This document shows positions 51,982 to 60,707 of a stretch of 64,000 nt of DNA, piece by piece (position 1 is the stretch's first letter; each line of letters opens with the position of its first letter). The DNA comes from an uncultured Oxalobacteraceae bacterium. GTDB taxonomy: Bacteria; Pseudomonadota; Gammaproteobacteria; Burkholderiales; Burkholderiaceae_D. The notes under the pieces were generated by a model that saw only the letters and a list, made by a program, of their open reading frames with translations, did no database searches and was not told the origin of the DNA. Location of the stretch: NCBI GenBank assembly GCA_903893945.1, contig CAITOF010000098.1, positions 1 through 64,000 on the forward strand, in the 5' to 3' direction. A program made the translations under genes and the position numbers.

Positions 51982-54411
51982 ATGAACCAATATCAACAAG
52001 TCATCCAGTTAGCCAAACAGAGCGCGCTTAAGAAGTTTTCCGTGCTTGTGCAACGCATGGCGCAGAATTCCGATCAGGAGCTGGCAAAGGCGCTGTCGGT
52101 GAATTCGCCCACGACCGACTACATGACCATCAATGCGGCGCGCCATTTTCTGCAAAAGGCAGGCAATGATTTACTGCAAAATCTGGAGGACCTGTACCGG
52201 CAGAAGCTGGAACAGGCGCTGAAAGACATGTATTCGAATGAGCACGTCGAGGTGAGCCAGATCAGGGTGTCCGCGCTGAGCCTGATTGATGACAAAACGA
52301 TTGATGACCAGATCGAGGTCGGCCATATGGTCGGCAGGCTGACGGCGTCCTGCAGCGAAAGTCTTGGGCGGGTCAATTTCATCATTTCCCAGCTGATTGA
52401 AAAGCCGGATGTGCGTGAAAAGGACAATCCGTTTCGTCCCGAATTGATCGCCCATACGCTTTATAGCGTCATGGTCACCATGGTGCAGGATGAGCGGGTG
52501 CGCAACTTCCTGCTGAGCTATTCAACCAATTCGCTGGCGATGTATCTGTCCGAATATTACGTTGAGCTGTGCGAAGTTTTCAAATCGGGTGGCATCAGTC
52601 CCAAGATCTACACCCGTCCGACGTCAAAGAAACCGTATTCGGAAGACCCGCAGAACCGGCCGACATCCCAGAAAAACGAGGGTGGCAGGAATGGTGATCA
52701 GGCTGCTTCGGGGGGCGCAGGCGCAGGCGACCCGGGAGGCGCGAACTCCTTTCCCGGATCGGTTGCGCCGGATGTCTTTCCGGGCTTGGAGCGGCTCCTG
52801 AGACTGATGCAGCCGCAAATGATGGGCACGCCGCAAAATCCGCTGTTGCCGGTGCCGGCGGACTCGGTGCAGGTTAATCCGCTGACCGCATTCGGAGCAC
52901 TGGTCAGTAATCTCATGCAGGGCGCGCCACAGGGTCAAGCCGGTTTCACTGGCGGTGCCGGTCAGGCGGGCGCCTACCCCGGTGGGCCTGCAGGTGTATC
53001 GTCGCAGTTACTGGAGCGGCTGAATCAATTGCAGGACCTGATCGCCAGCGGCCGTGGCGGGGGTCCGGAGGCTGTATCATTGGGCAACCAGCTCTTTGCC
53101 TCCGGTGCCGGACCCGATGACGGGACCGCCAGTCAATCCGAGCGCATGGCGATTGAACTGGTCGCCGTCCTGTTTGAACTGATACACCGGGATGCCCAGA
53201 TTCCGCAGGGTTTGCGCGACCAGATCGGGCAATTGCAGATTCCGTTCTCCAAGTCGGCGATACTGGACCCGGACACACTTCAGCAGGTCGACCACCCGAC
53301 GCGGCAATTGCTGAATCACATGGGCATGGTGTCGGTCGGGTTGCCGACAGACACCGAATACGGTCAGGAGGTGAGTTCGGAAATCAAGCGCATCGTGCAG
53401 AAAATTCTGGCAGATTTTGGTGAAGACACCGGTATTTTTACAACCTGCCTTGAAGAACTGAAAAAATTCATGGGCGAGGAAATGAGTCGTGTCGATGCGG
53501 AGATAAAACGTTATGTCGTCGCAATGGAAGAAGTGCAGCGGATTAATAATCTGACTTATGGCATCAGCACGGCGGTCAGCGAGCTGCTGCTTCCCATGAA
53601 TCTTGATCAGCATGTGGTGGATTTCTGCCTGAATACCTGGGTCCATGTGCTGGTGAAAGCGTCGACGAAAATCATGAAGGCCCGCGGCGACGACGCCAAA
53701 TCAACACGCTCGCAGCTACTGCTGTTTTTCAACGCACTGCCCGATCTGGTCTGGAGCTCCCAGCAAAAAACTTCCACCGAAGACCGGCTGACCCTGATCC
53801 GGTTATTACCCAAGCTGGTCAAAATCATCAAGAGTGGCATGAAGGCGCTGCGCCTGAGTGATGAGGAGTCCAAACAGGCACTGGACAAATTGCTCGCCAT
53901 TCATGCCCAGGTGCTGGCCAACAATGAACTGAACCCGACCCAGAAACTGCCCACCCTGATGGAGTTGCGCCAGACTTTCAAAGTCGAGGTGATACAGGAA
54001 AAGGCAGTTGCGTCCAAAGCCATTGCGCCACCTTCACTGGACGGCCGGTTCATCGAAGCGGCACTGGCTAAACGAGGAGTAGATGCCGAGGTCCGCATCA
54101 GCACGGTCGACGGCTATTCGTCCAATGTGGAACAGGAATGGCTCGCGGATATGCAGGTCGGGACGCGCATAGAATACAAGGATTACGGTGAATATCAGTT
54201 TGGGCGGCTGATATGGGTCGGCCGGCAGCAATCGCTGTTCATGTTCAAACTGGACAATTCACCCAAACCGCTGGTTTATTGCCCGGTTTATTTAAGCAAG
54301 GCATTGCGCACCGGCACGTTGACGTTCGTGGAAACCGCGCCGACCTTTGAGCGCGCCGTGGCCACCTTGCTGCAGCAGGCGGAATCACTGAAAAAAAACC
54401 ATGTCATGTAG
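51982..54411 (+). CDS. DUF1631-family protein
   Basis: An 809-residue protein of the DUF1631 family, a group found mainly in beta- and gamma-proteobacteria. The first third is helical with a Gly/Ala-rich linker around residues 240-290. A helical core follows, e.g. LAIHAQVLANNELNPTQKL. The last 110 residues read as a PilZ-like beta domain (AKRGVDAEVRIS, SVEQEWLADM-type strand, GRLIWVGRQQSLFMFKLDN). If so it may sense cyclic di-GMP; I could not check the binding residues. It is transcribed alone or with the next gene. Confidence 0.78.
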   Translation: MNQYQQVIQLAKQSALKKFSVLVQRMAQNSDQELAKALSVNSPTTDYMTINAARHFLQKAGNDLLQNLEDLYRQKLEQALKDMYSNEHVEVSQIRVSALSLIDDKTIDDQIEVGHMVGRLTASCSESLGRVNFIISQLIEKPDVREKDNPFRPELIAHTLYSVMVTMVQDERVRNFLLSYSTNSLAMYLSEYYVELCEVFKSGGISPKIYTRPTSKKPYSEDPQNRPTSQKNEGGRNGDQAASGGAGAGDPGGANSFPGSVAPDVFPGLERLLRLMQPQMMGTPQNPLLPVPADSVQVNPLTAFGALVSNLMQGAPQGQAGFTGGAGQAGAYPGGPAGVSSQLLERLNQLQDLIASGRGGGPEAVSLGNQLFASGAGPDDGTASQSERMAIELVAVLFELIHRDAQIPQGLRDQIGQLQIPFSKSAILDPDTLQQVDHPTRQLLNHMGMVSVGLPTDTEYGQEVSSEIKRIVQKILADFGEDTGIFTTCLEELKKFMGEEMSRVDAEIKRYVVAMEEVQRINNLTYGISTAVSELLLPMNLDQHVVDFCLNTWVHVLVKASTKIMKARGDDAKSTRSQLLLFFNALPDLVWSSQQKTSTEDRLTLIRLLPKLVKIIKSGMKALRLSDEESKQALDKLLAIHAQVLANNELNPTQKLPTLMELRQTFKVEVIQEKAVASKAIAPPSLDGRFIEAALAKRGVDAEVRISTVDGYSSNVEQEWLADMQVGTRIEYKDYGEYQFGRLIWVGRQQSLFMFKLDNSPKPLVYCPVYLSKALRTGTLTFVETAPTFERAVATLLQQAESLKKNHVM

Positions 54412-54460
54412 ACCGGCCACAGTCCGGCAGTTAAACGGAACTCGATAAGTCATTGCTGAA

Positions 54461-55228
54461 ATGAAGCTGCCCATTCATCACATCGTGCCAGGCAACAGGA
54501 CATCCCTGCGGCTCAGCCCGGTGCGGCTGGCGATTGTCCTGACGCTGTTCGCGTCAGCGGCATGGGCCGATGAAATGACGATTCCCTTGCAATACTCCGA
54601 ACGACCGCCGTATATCACAAGGGCACCGGATGGGTCGGTGGGTGGCATTTCGGCCCTTTCCGCGATGCGCGCTTTCAGAGCCGCGGGCATCCCGTATGAA
54701 TTGCGTTTCATGTCGACAAAACACCAGATCATCAACCTGCAGGCCAACGAAGAACCGCTGTGTTCGATAGCGTGGTACAAGACCCCGGAGCGGGAAGCGT
54801 TTGCCAAATTCACCAGGCCCATCTCGCAGGATACGCCGACCATCGCGCTGGCCAACATCAATTTTCAGGCGCCACCGAATCCAACCGTTGAGACTCTGCT
54901 CGCCAATCCCGGCACGCGTGTTCTGCTCAAGCAGTCAGTGGTTTACGGTGCCTATGTGGAATCGAAACTGGGGGGCGCAAAGGCTCAGGTAACCCGTACT
55001 TACAACGAGTACCAAACGATCGTCAAGGCGATTAGGAACGGACGGGCAGACCTGACCTTCGCCACGCAGGAAGAAGCAGACTACTACGCCAAACACCTGG
55101 GGTATCCGATCGGGGCCTTCCAGGTCATACGCCTGACTGACGTCCCCGCCGGTGAATATCGTCACATCCTGTGCAGCAGGAAAGTCCCCGACGCCATCAT
55201 CAGCAGACTGAACGCGGCGTTGCAGTAA
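54461..55228 (+). CDS. Periplasmic solute-binding protein (SBP_bac_3-like)
   Basis: A 255-residue exported protein with a signal peptide ending near AAWADEM. It has the start of family-3 solute-binding proteins (MTIPLQYSERPPYITRAPDG, VGGISALSAMRAFRAAGIPY) and the later VYGAYVESKLGGAKAQVTRT and FATQEEADYYAKH segments. No permease or ATPase is adjacent, so it may serve a sensor or a transporter elsewhere. Ligand is unknown. It is convergent with the ABC permease gene 75 bases away. Confidence 0.78.
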   Translation: MKLPIHHIVPGNRTSLRLSPVRLAIVLTLFASAAWADEMTIPLQYSERPPYITRAPDGSVGGISALSAMRAFRAAGIPYELRFMSTKHQIINLQANEEPLCSIAWYKTPEREAFAKFTRPISQDTPTIALANINFQAPPNPTVETLLANPGTRVLLKQSVVYGAYVESKLGGAKAQVTRTYNEYQTIVKAIRNGRADLTFATQEEADYYAKHLGYPIGAFQVIRLTDVPAGEYRHILCSRKVPDAIISRLNAALQ

Positions 55229-55303
55229 CCAGCCCTGCCGGTCTGCGGCATGAGGGCATGGCCCTGTCTGCTCAATGGCATGGCTTGATTGAATGAACCG
55301 CCG

Positions 55304-56236
55304 TTAATCGTCGTCGCGCCAGCGTCGCATCCGGATGGCGGCACCCATCATGGCGGCTCCACACAGTGCACCGAGCCAGACATGGATTGCGCCGAGTGAC
55401 AGCCAGGCTGATTTCAGGATCATGCCGGGATCCAGACCCTGATGTTGGTTAAGCAGAGGATCGGCGCTGTCCGGACTGAAGGCATGCCATATTCCCGGGA
55501 ACAGTCCGTCGAGACCACGAAGAATGACGTGGTTCACCAGCCAGTCGATGTTCCAGTCGAGGCCATACGCGGTGGTGGTTATTTTGAGTACGGCTATGAT
55601 CAGCAGCGGCACCCCCACCGCCCAGAGAAAAACCTTGGAACGGGCCCAGCCCGACACCATGAACAGCCAGCCCACGGTAGGCAAGGCCCAGAGCACATAC
55701 ACCGGTAACAGGGCGAGCAGTTGCAGGGGGGTTAAATAAATGGTCGGGGTCAGGAAAACAAGGCTGAACAGGTTGTATCCCTTGAAGCACAGTGCCACGC
55801 ACATCACCAGTATGAGCAGCAGCGATGTGATGGTGGTGATGATCAGGTTAAGAACCGGAACGCAGACCAGCGCGGTGATCACTTTCGACAGGACGGTGAT
55901 CCTGTCGGATACCGGCAACGACTTCCAGAATAGTATGCTCCGGTCGCTGCGTTCGCTGTACAAGGTAGCCAGGCTGTAAAAAAACAGAATCACGCCTTGC
56001 ATCAGAAACAGAGGTGCGAACGAGGCCATATAGGCCGTGTTCAGCAGCAGCCGGACTTTTTCCGGGCTGGGTAACAGGGCATAGGCATCTTGGCCCTCGT
56101 GCGCCTCACCGACGCCGGTGAACACAGCCAGGCTCACCAGCAGCAAGATCAGAAGTGCCACGATAACGGGCGCCTTGATAAACATGCCGCGGTGTTCCGC
56201 GAATTCACGCCGGATCAGCCATTTCATCGTAGTCAT
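55304..56236 (-). CDS. ABC-2 type permease
   Basis: A 310-residue inner-membrane protein with about six helices (VIVALLILLLVSLAVFTGVG, FLMQGVILFFYSLATLYSER, ITSLLLILVMCVALCF and later segments). The N-terminus MTTMKWLIRREFAEHRGMFI is typical of YtrC/ABC-2 permeases regulated by YtrA-type repressors. Partner of the adjoining ATPase gene, 3 bases upstream. Substrate is unknown; cell-envelope stress compounds are a common target for this family. Confidence 0.85.
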   Translation of the reverse strand: MTTMKWLIRREFAEHRGMFIKAPVIVALLILLLVSLAVFTGVGEAHEGQDAYALLPSPEKVRLLLNTAYMASFAPLFLMQGVILFFYSLATLYSERSDRSILFWKSLPVSDRITVLSKVITALVCVPVLNLIITTITSLLLILVMCVALCFKGYNLFSLVFLTPTIYLTPLQLLALLPVYVLWALPTVGWLFMVSGWARSKVFLWAVGVPLLIIAVLKITTTAYGLDWNIDWLVNHVILRGLDGLFPGIWHAFSPDSADPLLNQHQGLDPGMILKSAWLSLGAIHVWLGALCGAAMMGAAIRMRRWRDDD

Positions 56237-56238
56237 GA

Positions 56239-57090
56239 TCAGGTTCCTTTCATGGTGGCGACAAACAGGTCGGCAATACCGGGAATGCGAGTGTCACCCA
56301 GTGCATCAAGCAGCGTGCGTGACACGCCGTCAAACAGCATCACCGATTTTCCAAACACGGTTCGTGTGGCGATCGGCTTCAGGGCGGCGGCTTCATCCAG
56401 CCGGTCGCTGCCGACCATGAGTTCGGTGTAACGCTCGCCAATCGCTTCCATGCTCGATGTCAGGACCAGTTTGCCCTCGCGGATGAACATCACATCCGTC
56501 AATATCTGTTCAACTTCCTCGATCTGGTGGGTGGTAATGACTATCGTTTTGTTTTCATCAAAATAATCTTCCAGCAGATTCTGGTAAAACTGTTTGCGGT
56601 ACAGAATGTCCAGTCCCAGAGTCGGTTCGTCCAGTACCAGCAGTTTTGCATCGATGGACATGACCAGCGCCAGATGCAGTTGCACGACCATGCCTTTGGA
56701 CATGGATTTGACCCGGGTGTCCGGAGTCAAGCGGGTATTGGCCAGATAACGCTGTGCCTTGTTCCGGTCGAAACGGGGATGGACGCCAGCGACGAAATCG
56801 ACGGCATCGCCAACCCGTAACCATTGCGGCAGGATGGCCACGTCAGCGATGAAGCTCACCTGCTGCATCAGCGCGTCGCGCTGCGTCATTGGATTCAGGC
56901 CCAGCACGGTTAAATCACCCTCGAACGGTATCAGTCCCAGCATCGCTTTCAGGGTGGTGGTCTTTCCTGACCCGTTCGGACCAATCAGGCCCACAATGCG
57001 GCCCGCGGTGACGTCGAAATCGATACGGTCCACAGCGACCTGCGTACCGTACCGTTTGTATAATCCTCTGGCAGAAATGATCGGGTTCAT
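56239..57090 (-). CDS. ABC transporter ATPase
   Basis: A 283-residue ABC ATPase. Walker A GPNGSGKTTTL, Q-loop and signature region YLANTRLTPDTRVKSMSKGM (signature read as SKGMVVQLHLA), Walker B LLVLDEPTLGLD and switch His ITTHQIEEVE are present. The C-terminal DEAAALKPIATRTVF region is a family extension. It overlaps the GntR gene by four bases and ends 2 bases before the permease starts. The signature differs from LSGGQ (SKGMV), typical of this branch. Confidence 0.9.
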   Translation of the reverse strand: MNPIISARGLYKRYGTQVAVDRIDFDVTAGRIVGLIGPNGSGKTTTLKAMLGLIPFEGDLTVLGLNPMTQRDALMQQVSFIADVAILPQWLRVGDAVDFVAGVHPRFDRNKAQRYLANTRLTPDTRVKSMSKGMVVQLHLALVMSIDAKLLVLDEPTLGLDILYRKQFYQNLLEDYFDENKTIVITTHQIEEVEQILTDVMFIREGKLVLTSSMEAIGERYTELMVGSDRLDEAAALKPIATRTVFGKSVMLFDGVSRTLLDALGDTRIPGIADLFVATMKGT

Positions 57091-57464
57091 TCGGCACCGC
57101 CTGTCCCGCTGGCTGTTGCGCTGGTCAGCAGTTCGGCCAGGTCAAGACCGAGTCGCCGGATCCGTCCGACCACAGCGGGCCATTCGTCGCGGACAAACCG
57201 GTCCCGCTCCCGGGCGAACAGTTTTTCAGTAGCACCTTCACTTATAAACATGCCGATCCCCCTTTTCTTTTCAACAAGGTCTTCCTCGACCAGTTCCTGG
57301 TAGGCGCGTGTGACCGTGATGGGATTTAGCTGATAGTCGGCCGCAATCTGGCGAACCGACGGCAGGGCATCACCGGCTTTGAGCGTGCCATCGAGGATCA
57401 TTTCAACCACACGTGCCTTGAGTTGACGGTAAATGGGCGTGTTGTCGTGCCAGCCTATACTCAT
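57087..57464 (-). CDS. GntR-family repressor (YtrA-like)
   Basis: A 125-residue YtrA-type GntR regulator. ATG 57464 with GGGAG 8 bases upstream is preferred over the longer frame (to 57590), which would pass through the promoter. The winged helix-turn-helix (IYRQLKARVVEMILDGTL, LPSVRQIAADYQLNPITVTR) is followed by the short effector helices of the YtrA group. It heads the three-gene operon and probably binds the operator at 57548-57575, giving autoregulation. Confidence 0.9.
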   Translation of the reverse strand: MSIGWHDNTPIYRQLKARVVEMILDGTLKAGDALPSVRQIAADYQLNPITVTRAYQELVEEDLVEKKRGIGMFISEGATEKLFARERDRFVRDEWPAVVGRIRRLGLDLAELLTSATASGTGGAE

Positions 57465-57547
57465 TACAGCGACTCCCATCCTGATTTTGCGTGGTGTTTC
57501 CTGGCCTGTGATGTCAGGCGTTCTGACCTCGGGCACTACTAATTGAT

Positions 57548-57575
57548 TTAGTGTTGTAGTGAAGTATAACACTAA
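57548..57575. promoter_or_regulatory. Inverted-repeat operator for the GntR operon
   Basis: TTAGTGTT and AACACTAA form a perfect 8-base inverted repeat with a 12-base centre. It covers the -10 and the start region of the minus-strand promoter, so a bound repressor would block polymerase. Spacing and shape fit YtrA-family operators. Confidence 0.65.
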
Positions 57576-57590
57576 CATAGACCCTGTCAA
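57563..57590 (-). promoter_or_regulatory. Promoter of the GntR-ABC operon
   Basis: On the minus strand, perfect TTGACA (57590-57585) and TATACT (57568-57563) are 16 bases apart. A start near 57556 would give about 90 bases of leader before the gntR ATG. Confidence 0.7.
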
Positions 57591-57712
57591 TAAGTATTTT
57601 CAGCCGGATCAGAATCTGTCCGGACGCCGGTGTCCGCACGACCCATCGGGCAGGCATGCAAGGTGCGCGCCGCTGCCCGGTCGCTGCGGCAAGCTCGTTG
57701 CATTGTTGTTAT

Positions 57713-57726
57713 TTGATCTGGATCAA
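57713..57726. promoter_or_regulatory. Consensus FNR/ANR box before the corrinoid operon
   Basis: TTGATCTGGATCAA matches the FNR consensus TTGAT-N4-ATCAA in both half-sites. Its centre is about 43 bases before a start expected from the TATTGA-like -10 at 57751-57756, close to the class II activator position. TATAGT at 57764-57769 is another possible -10. The operon should respond to low oxygen. Confidence 0.72.
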
Positions 57727-57864
57727 ACTTCGTTCAGAATGAAATCCATTTATTGAATGTTCGTATAGTATTGAACCATGCGCAACGCATTATTTATCAT
57801 TTTTACCTCTAACAACTAGACCAACCAACTTTTAAATTTGGCCTGCCGCACTGGGGAGACGATC

Positions 57865-58569
57865 ATGGATCAGGATAATTCAATTGATTTGAAAGCATTA
57901 AACGACGCTGAGCTTGTTGAACAAATGTTCGATGATATGTACGACGGCTACGCCAATGAAATAGCCGAAGGTACATCGATCCTGCTCGAACGGGGCTGGT
58001 CCGCAAGCGAGGTGCTCACGGATGCGCTGGTCGGTGGCATGGATATTGTCGGTGTCGATTTCCGCGATGGCATTCTGTTTGTGCCGGAAGTGCTGCGCTC
58101 GGCCAATGCCATGAAATCCGGGATGGAGATTTTACGCCCCATCCTGTCGGAAACCGGCGTTGAGCCACTCGGTAAAATGGTGGTCGGCACGGTCAAAGGT
58201 GACATCCATGACATCGGAAAAAATCTGGCCGGAATGATGATGGAAGGTGCCGGTTTCGAAGTGGTGGATCTTGGCATCAATGTCGATGTGGATACATTTC
58301 TTGCGGCACTGGAGGAACATAAACCCGACATTCTGGGCATGTCAGCATTGCTTACCACCACCATGCCTTACATGAAAGTGGTTATTGACACCCTGAAGGA
58401 AAAAGGGCTGCGCGACAATTGTGTCGTTCTGGTCGGCGGAGCGCCGCTCAACGAGGCGTTTGCGGAGTCGATCGGGGCCGATGCCTACTGTCGTGATGCT
58501 GGCACCGCGGTAAATATTGCGAAAACACTGACAAACCAGCGCAGGGGGTTGGCGCAACCCTCCGCCTAG
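57865..58569 (+). CDS. Corrinoid protein (MtbC/MttC-type)
   Basis: A 234-residue B12-binding protein. The N-terminal four-helix methyl-carrier cap (QMFDDMYDGYANEIAEG and FVPEVLRSANAMKSGMEIL) is followed by a Rossmann B12 domain with the base-off motif GDIHDIGKN (His-cobalt ligand) and the GGAPLNEAFAESIGADAY strand. It carries a methyl group between an MttB-type methyltransferase and the pterin transferase. ATG 57865 with GGGGAG about 7 bases upstream is preferred over the 57838 start. The FNR box lies 139 bases upstream. Confidence 0.93.
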   Translation: MDQDNSIDLKALNDAELVEQMFDDMYDGYANEIAEGTSILLERGWSASEVLTDALVGGMDIVGVDFRDGILFVPEVLRSANAMKSGMEILRPILSETGVEPLGKMVVGTVKGDIHDIGKNLAGMMMEGAGFEVVDLGINVDVDTFLAALEEHKPDILGMSALLTTTMPYMKVVIDTLKEKGLRDNCVVLVGGAPLNEAFAESIGADAYCRDAGTAVNIAKTLTNQRRGLAQPSA

Positions 58570-58581
58570 GAATGTCAGACC

Positions 58582-59220
58582 ATGTTAATGATTGCATGTG
58601 GAGCGATCGCCAATGAGCTGGTCGCGATAAAAAAGCTCAACCGCTGGCAGGCATTGAAAATTGAATGCCTGCCTGCCGAGTTGCACAACACGCCCGGACG
58701 GATACCGGATGCCGTGCGCAAAAAACTGGCCCAGGCGCGTGAGGCGCACGAAGCCATTTTTGTGGCGTATGCCGACTGCGGCACCGCCGGAAAACTCGAC
58801 GCCGTGCTGGATGAATTTGACGTGCAACGACTGCCAGGCGCGCACTGTTACGAATTTTTTGCGTCAGGTGACGTTTTCTCCACCCTCTGTCAGGAACAGA
58901 TCGGGTCGTTTTTTCTGACTGATTTTCTGGTGCGCCATTTCGAACGACTGGTATGGCGCGGGTTGGGTTTGGACCGTTATCCTGATTTGCTTAAAACCTA
59001 TTTCGGCAATTACCGGCGCCTGGTTTATCTGGCACAAACCGACGATCCGGCGCTGCAGCGTCTGGCCAGGCAGTACGCCGACCAGCTTGGCCTTGAGTTC
59101 AAGCTGCATTTTACCGGACTGACACCGCTGAAGAAGGCGTTGCCACAGCAGGTGGTCTTGCATGAAGCTGCCGTGCGCCCCGATCCCGCGACGCCTGTTC
59201 AAGAAGAAAGCCGGCAATGA
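58582..59220 (+). CDS. DUF1638-family protein
   Basis: A 212-residue protein of the DUF1638 family (start MLMIACGAIANELVAIK; ADCGTAGKLDAVLDEF and GAHCYEFFASGDVF are conserved). Such proteins recur in corrinoid methyltransferase loci. The several conserved Cys (CGAI, ECLP, ADCG, GAHC) may hold metal or corrinoid; function is unproven. It follows the corrinoid gene by 12 bases and overlaps the next by four. Confidence 0.85.
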   Translation: MLMIACGAIANELVAIKKLNRWQALKIECLPAELHNTPGRIPDAVRKKLAQAREAHEAIFVAYADCGTAGKLDAVLDEFDVQRLPGAHCYEFFASGDVFSTLCQEQIGSFFLTDFLVRHFERLVWRGLGLDRYPDLLKTYFGNYRRLVYLAQTDDPALQRLARQYADQLGLEFKLHFTGLTPLKKALPQQVVLHEAAVRPDPATPVQEESRQ

Positions 59221-59672
59221 GAATTCTCAGGTACTGGTCCGTCACACACGCTGATAAGCTGTTGCGTATTTACCGCAAGCTGGAATACGTCATGCTGAAG
59301 CTGGATCCGCTCTTTCAGCGTCTGGGATACAGGCGCATCGAAAAACCGATGGCACTGGTGGAGTCGGCGGTCAAGAAAACGCTGTTTGACTGCCAGATGT
59401 GTGGCCAGTGCGTGCTGTCGTCCACAGGGATGGCCTGTCCGATGAACTGCCCGAAACAGTTGCGCAATGGACCCTGTGGCGGCGTGCGCTCCAACGGACA
59501 TTGTGAAGTGAAACCGGGTATGCGCTGTGTGTGGCTGGAGGCAATCCGCGGTTCAGAAATCATGAAGCAGGAAACCTCGATGGGCTACAGGCAACTGCCA
59601 TTGAACCACTCCATCAAGGGTCATTCCTCGTGGTTGCAGGCGGTAAAAACTCGCGCCAGGGAAAAGAGCTGA
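59217..59672 (+). CDS. metV: MetV-like cysteine-rich subunit of methylene-THF reductase
   Basis: A 151-residue protein. The second half has eight Cys in DCQMCGQCVLSS, ACPMNCPKQLRNGPCGGV and GHCEV, the C-terminal zinc/iron-sulfur domain of methylenetetrahydrofolate reductases. The PCGG motif is diagnostic. The first part is helical. In acetogens MetV pairs with MetF and carries the electron-transfer clusters. It starts in the stop of the previous gene (ATGA) and ends 2 bases before metF. Confidence 0.87.
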   Translation: MRILRYWSVTHADKLLRIYRKLEYVMLKLDPLFQRLGYRRIEKPMALVESAVKKTLFDCQMCGQCVLSSTGMACPMNCPKQLRNGPCGGVRSNGHCEVKPGMRCVWLEAIRGSEIMKQETSMGYRQLPLNHSIKGHSSWLQAVKTRAREKS

Positions 59673-59674
59673 TC

Positions 59675-60643
59675 ATGACAATGCAGACAGCAGCGCTGAC
59701 GCTGCCGGCCGACCCGATGGGAAAACTGGCGCAACTGATTCAGGACGGCGAATTTGTCGTCACCACCGAACTGGCACCGCCCGATTCGGCCGATCCGGCC
59801 GAGGTGGTCAAGCGTGCCCGCGTGTTTAATGGTTATGTGGATGCCATCAATGCGACGGACAGTTCCGGCGCCAACTGTCACATGTCAAGTCTGGCGACCT
59901 GTGTGCTGCTGCAGCAGCATGGATACAGCGCAATCATGCAGATGTCGTGCCGTGACCGTAACCGCATCGCCATGCAGGGTGAGGTACTGGGTGCTGCTGC
60001 ACTGGGCATTGAAGCGATCGTTTTTATCACGGGCGATGGCGTTCAGTCAGGCGACCATCCCGGTGCCAAGCCGGTGTTTGATCTTGACAGTATCAGCCTG
60101 ATCCATATCGTCAAGACCATGCGCGACGAAGGCCAATACCTGAGTGGACGAAAATTGAGCAGAGCGCCGTCGGTGTTTATTGGTGGGGTTGATAATCCGT
60201 TCGTGCCTGAAATGAATTTTCGTGTTACGCGGCTCGCCAAAAAAATTCAGGCTGGTGCCCAGTTCATACAGACCCAGTACTGCTTCGATGTGCCACGCCT
60301 GGCAGACTACATGAAAAAAGTGCGCGAACGCGAACTACATCAACAGGCAGCGATCCTGGTCGGCGTCGGTCCTCTGGCCTCTGCCAAAAGTGCACTCTGG
60401 ATGCGCGAGCATGTAGCGGGGGTGCACATCCCCGATGTGATTATCGACCGGCTTGCATCGGCATCGGATCCGCGCAAGGAAGGGCAGCGGATCTGCAGGG
60501 AGATCATGCAGTCGATACGTGAAATTGACGGTATCGCCGGTCTGCACATGATGGCGTTCAGGCACGAAGAAATTGCCGGTGAACTGATCCAGGATTCGCA
60601 GGTGCTCTCCAACCGGCGCCGTCCCTGTGTCACCGTAGCCTGA
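59675..60643 (+). CDS. metF: Methylenetetrahydrofolate reductase
   Basis: A 322-residue TIM-barrel MetF that interconverts methyl- and methylene-THF with an FAD. ATG 59675 is preferred; the frame extends upstream through metV. VVTTELAPPDSADP near the N-terminus, AINATDSSGANCHMSSL, FITGDGVQSGDHP and GAQFIQTQYCFDVPRL are the folate and flavin contacts. In this operon the direction is probably oxidative, taking methyl-THF from amines to methylene-THF. The next gene begins 64 bases later. Confidence 0.93.
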   Translation: MTMQTAALTLPADPMGKLAQLIQDGEFVVTTELAPPDSADPAEVVKRARVFNGYVDAINATDSSGANCHMSSLATCVLLQQHGYSAIMQMSCRDRNRIAMQGEVLGAAALGIEAIVFITGDGVQSGDHPGAKPVFDLDSISLIHIVKTMRDEGQYLSGRKLSRAPSVFIGGVDNPFVPEMNFRVTRLAKKIQAGAQFIQTQYCFDVPRLADYMKKVRERELHQQAAILVGVGPLASAKSALWMREHVAGVHIPDVIIDRLASASDPRKEGQRICREIMQSIREIDGIAGLHMMAFRHEEIAGELIQDSQVLSNRRRPCVTVA

Positions 60644-60707
60644 TACGCCGTAATGACCCCGGAAATGTAACCAGCAACCCTTAACCCATACCAACCAAGG
60701 ACATGTT

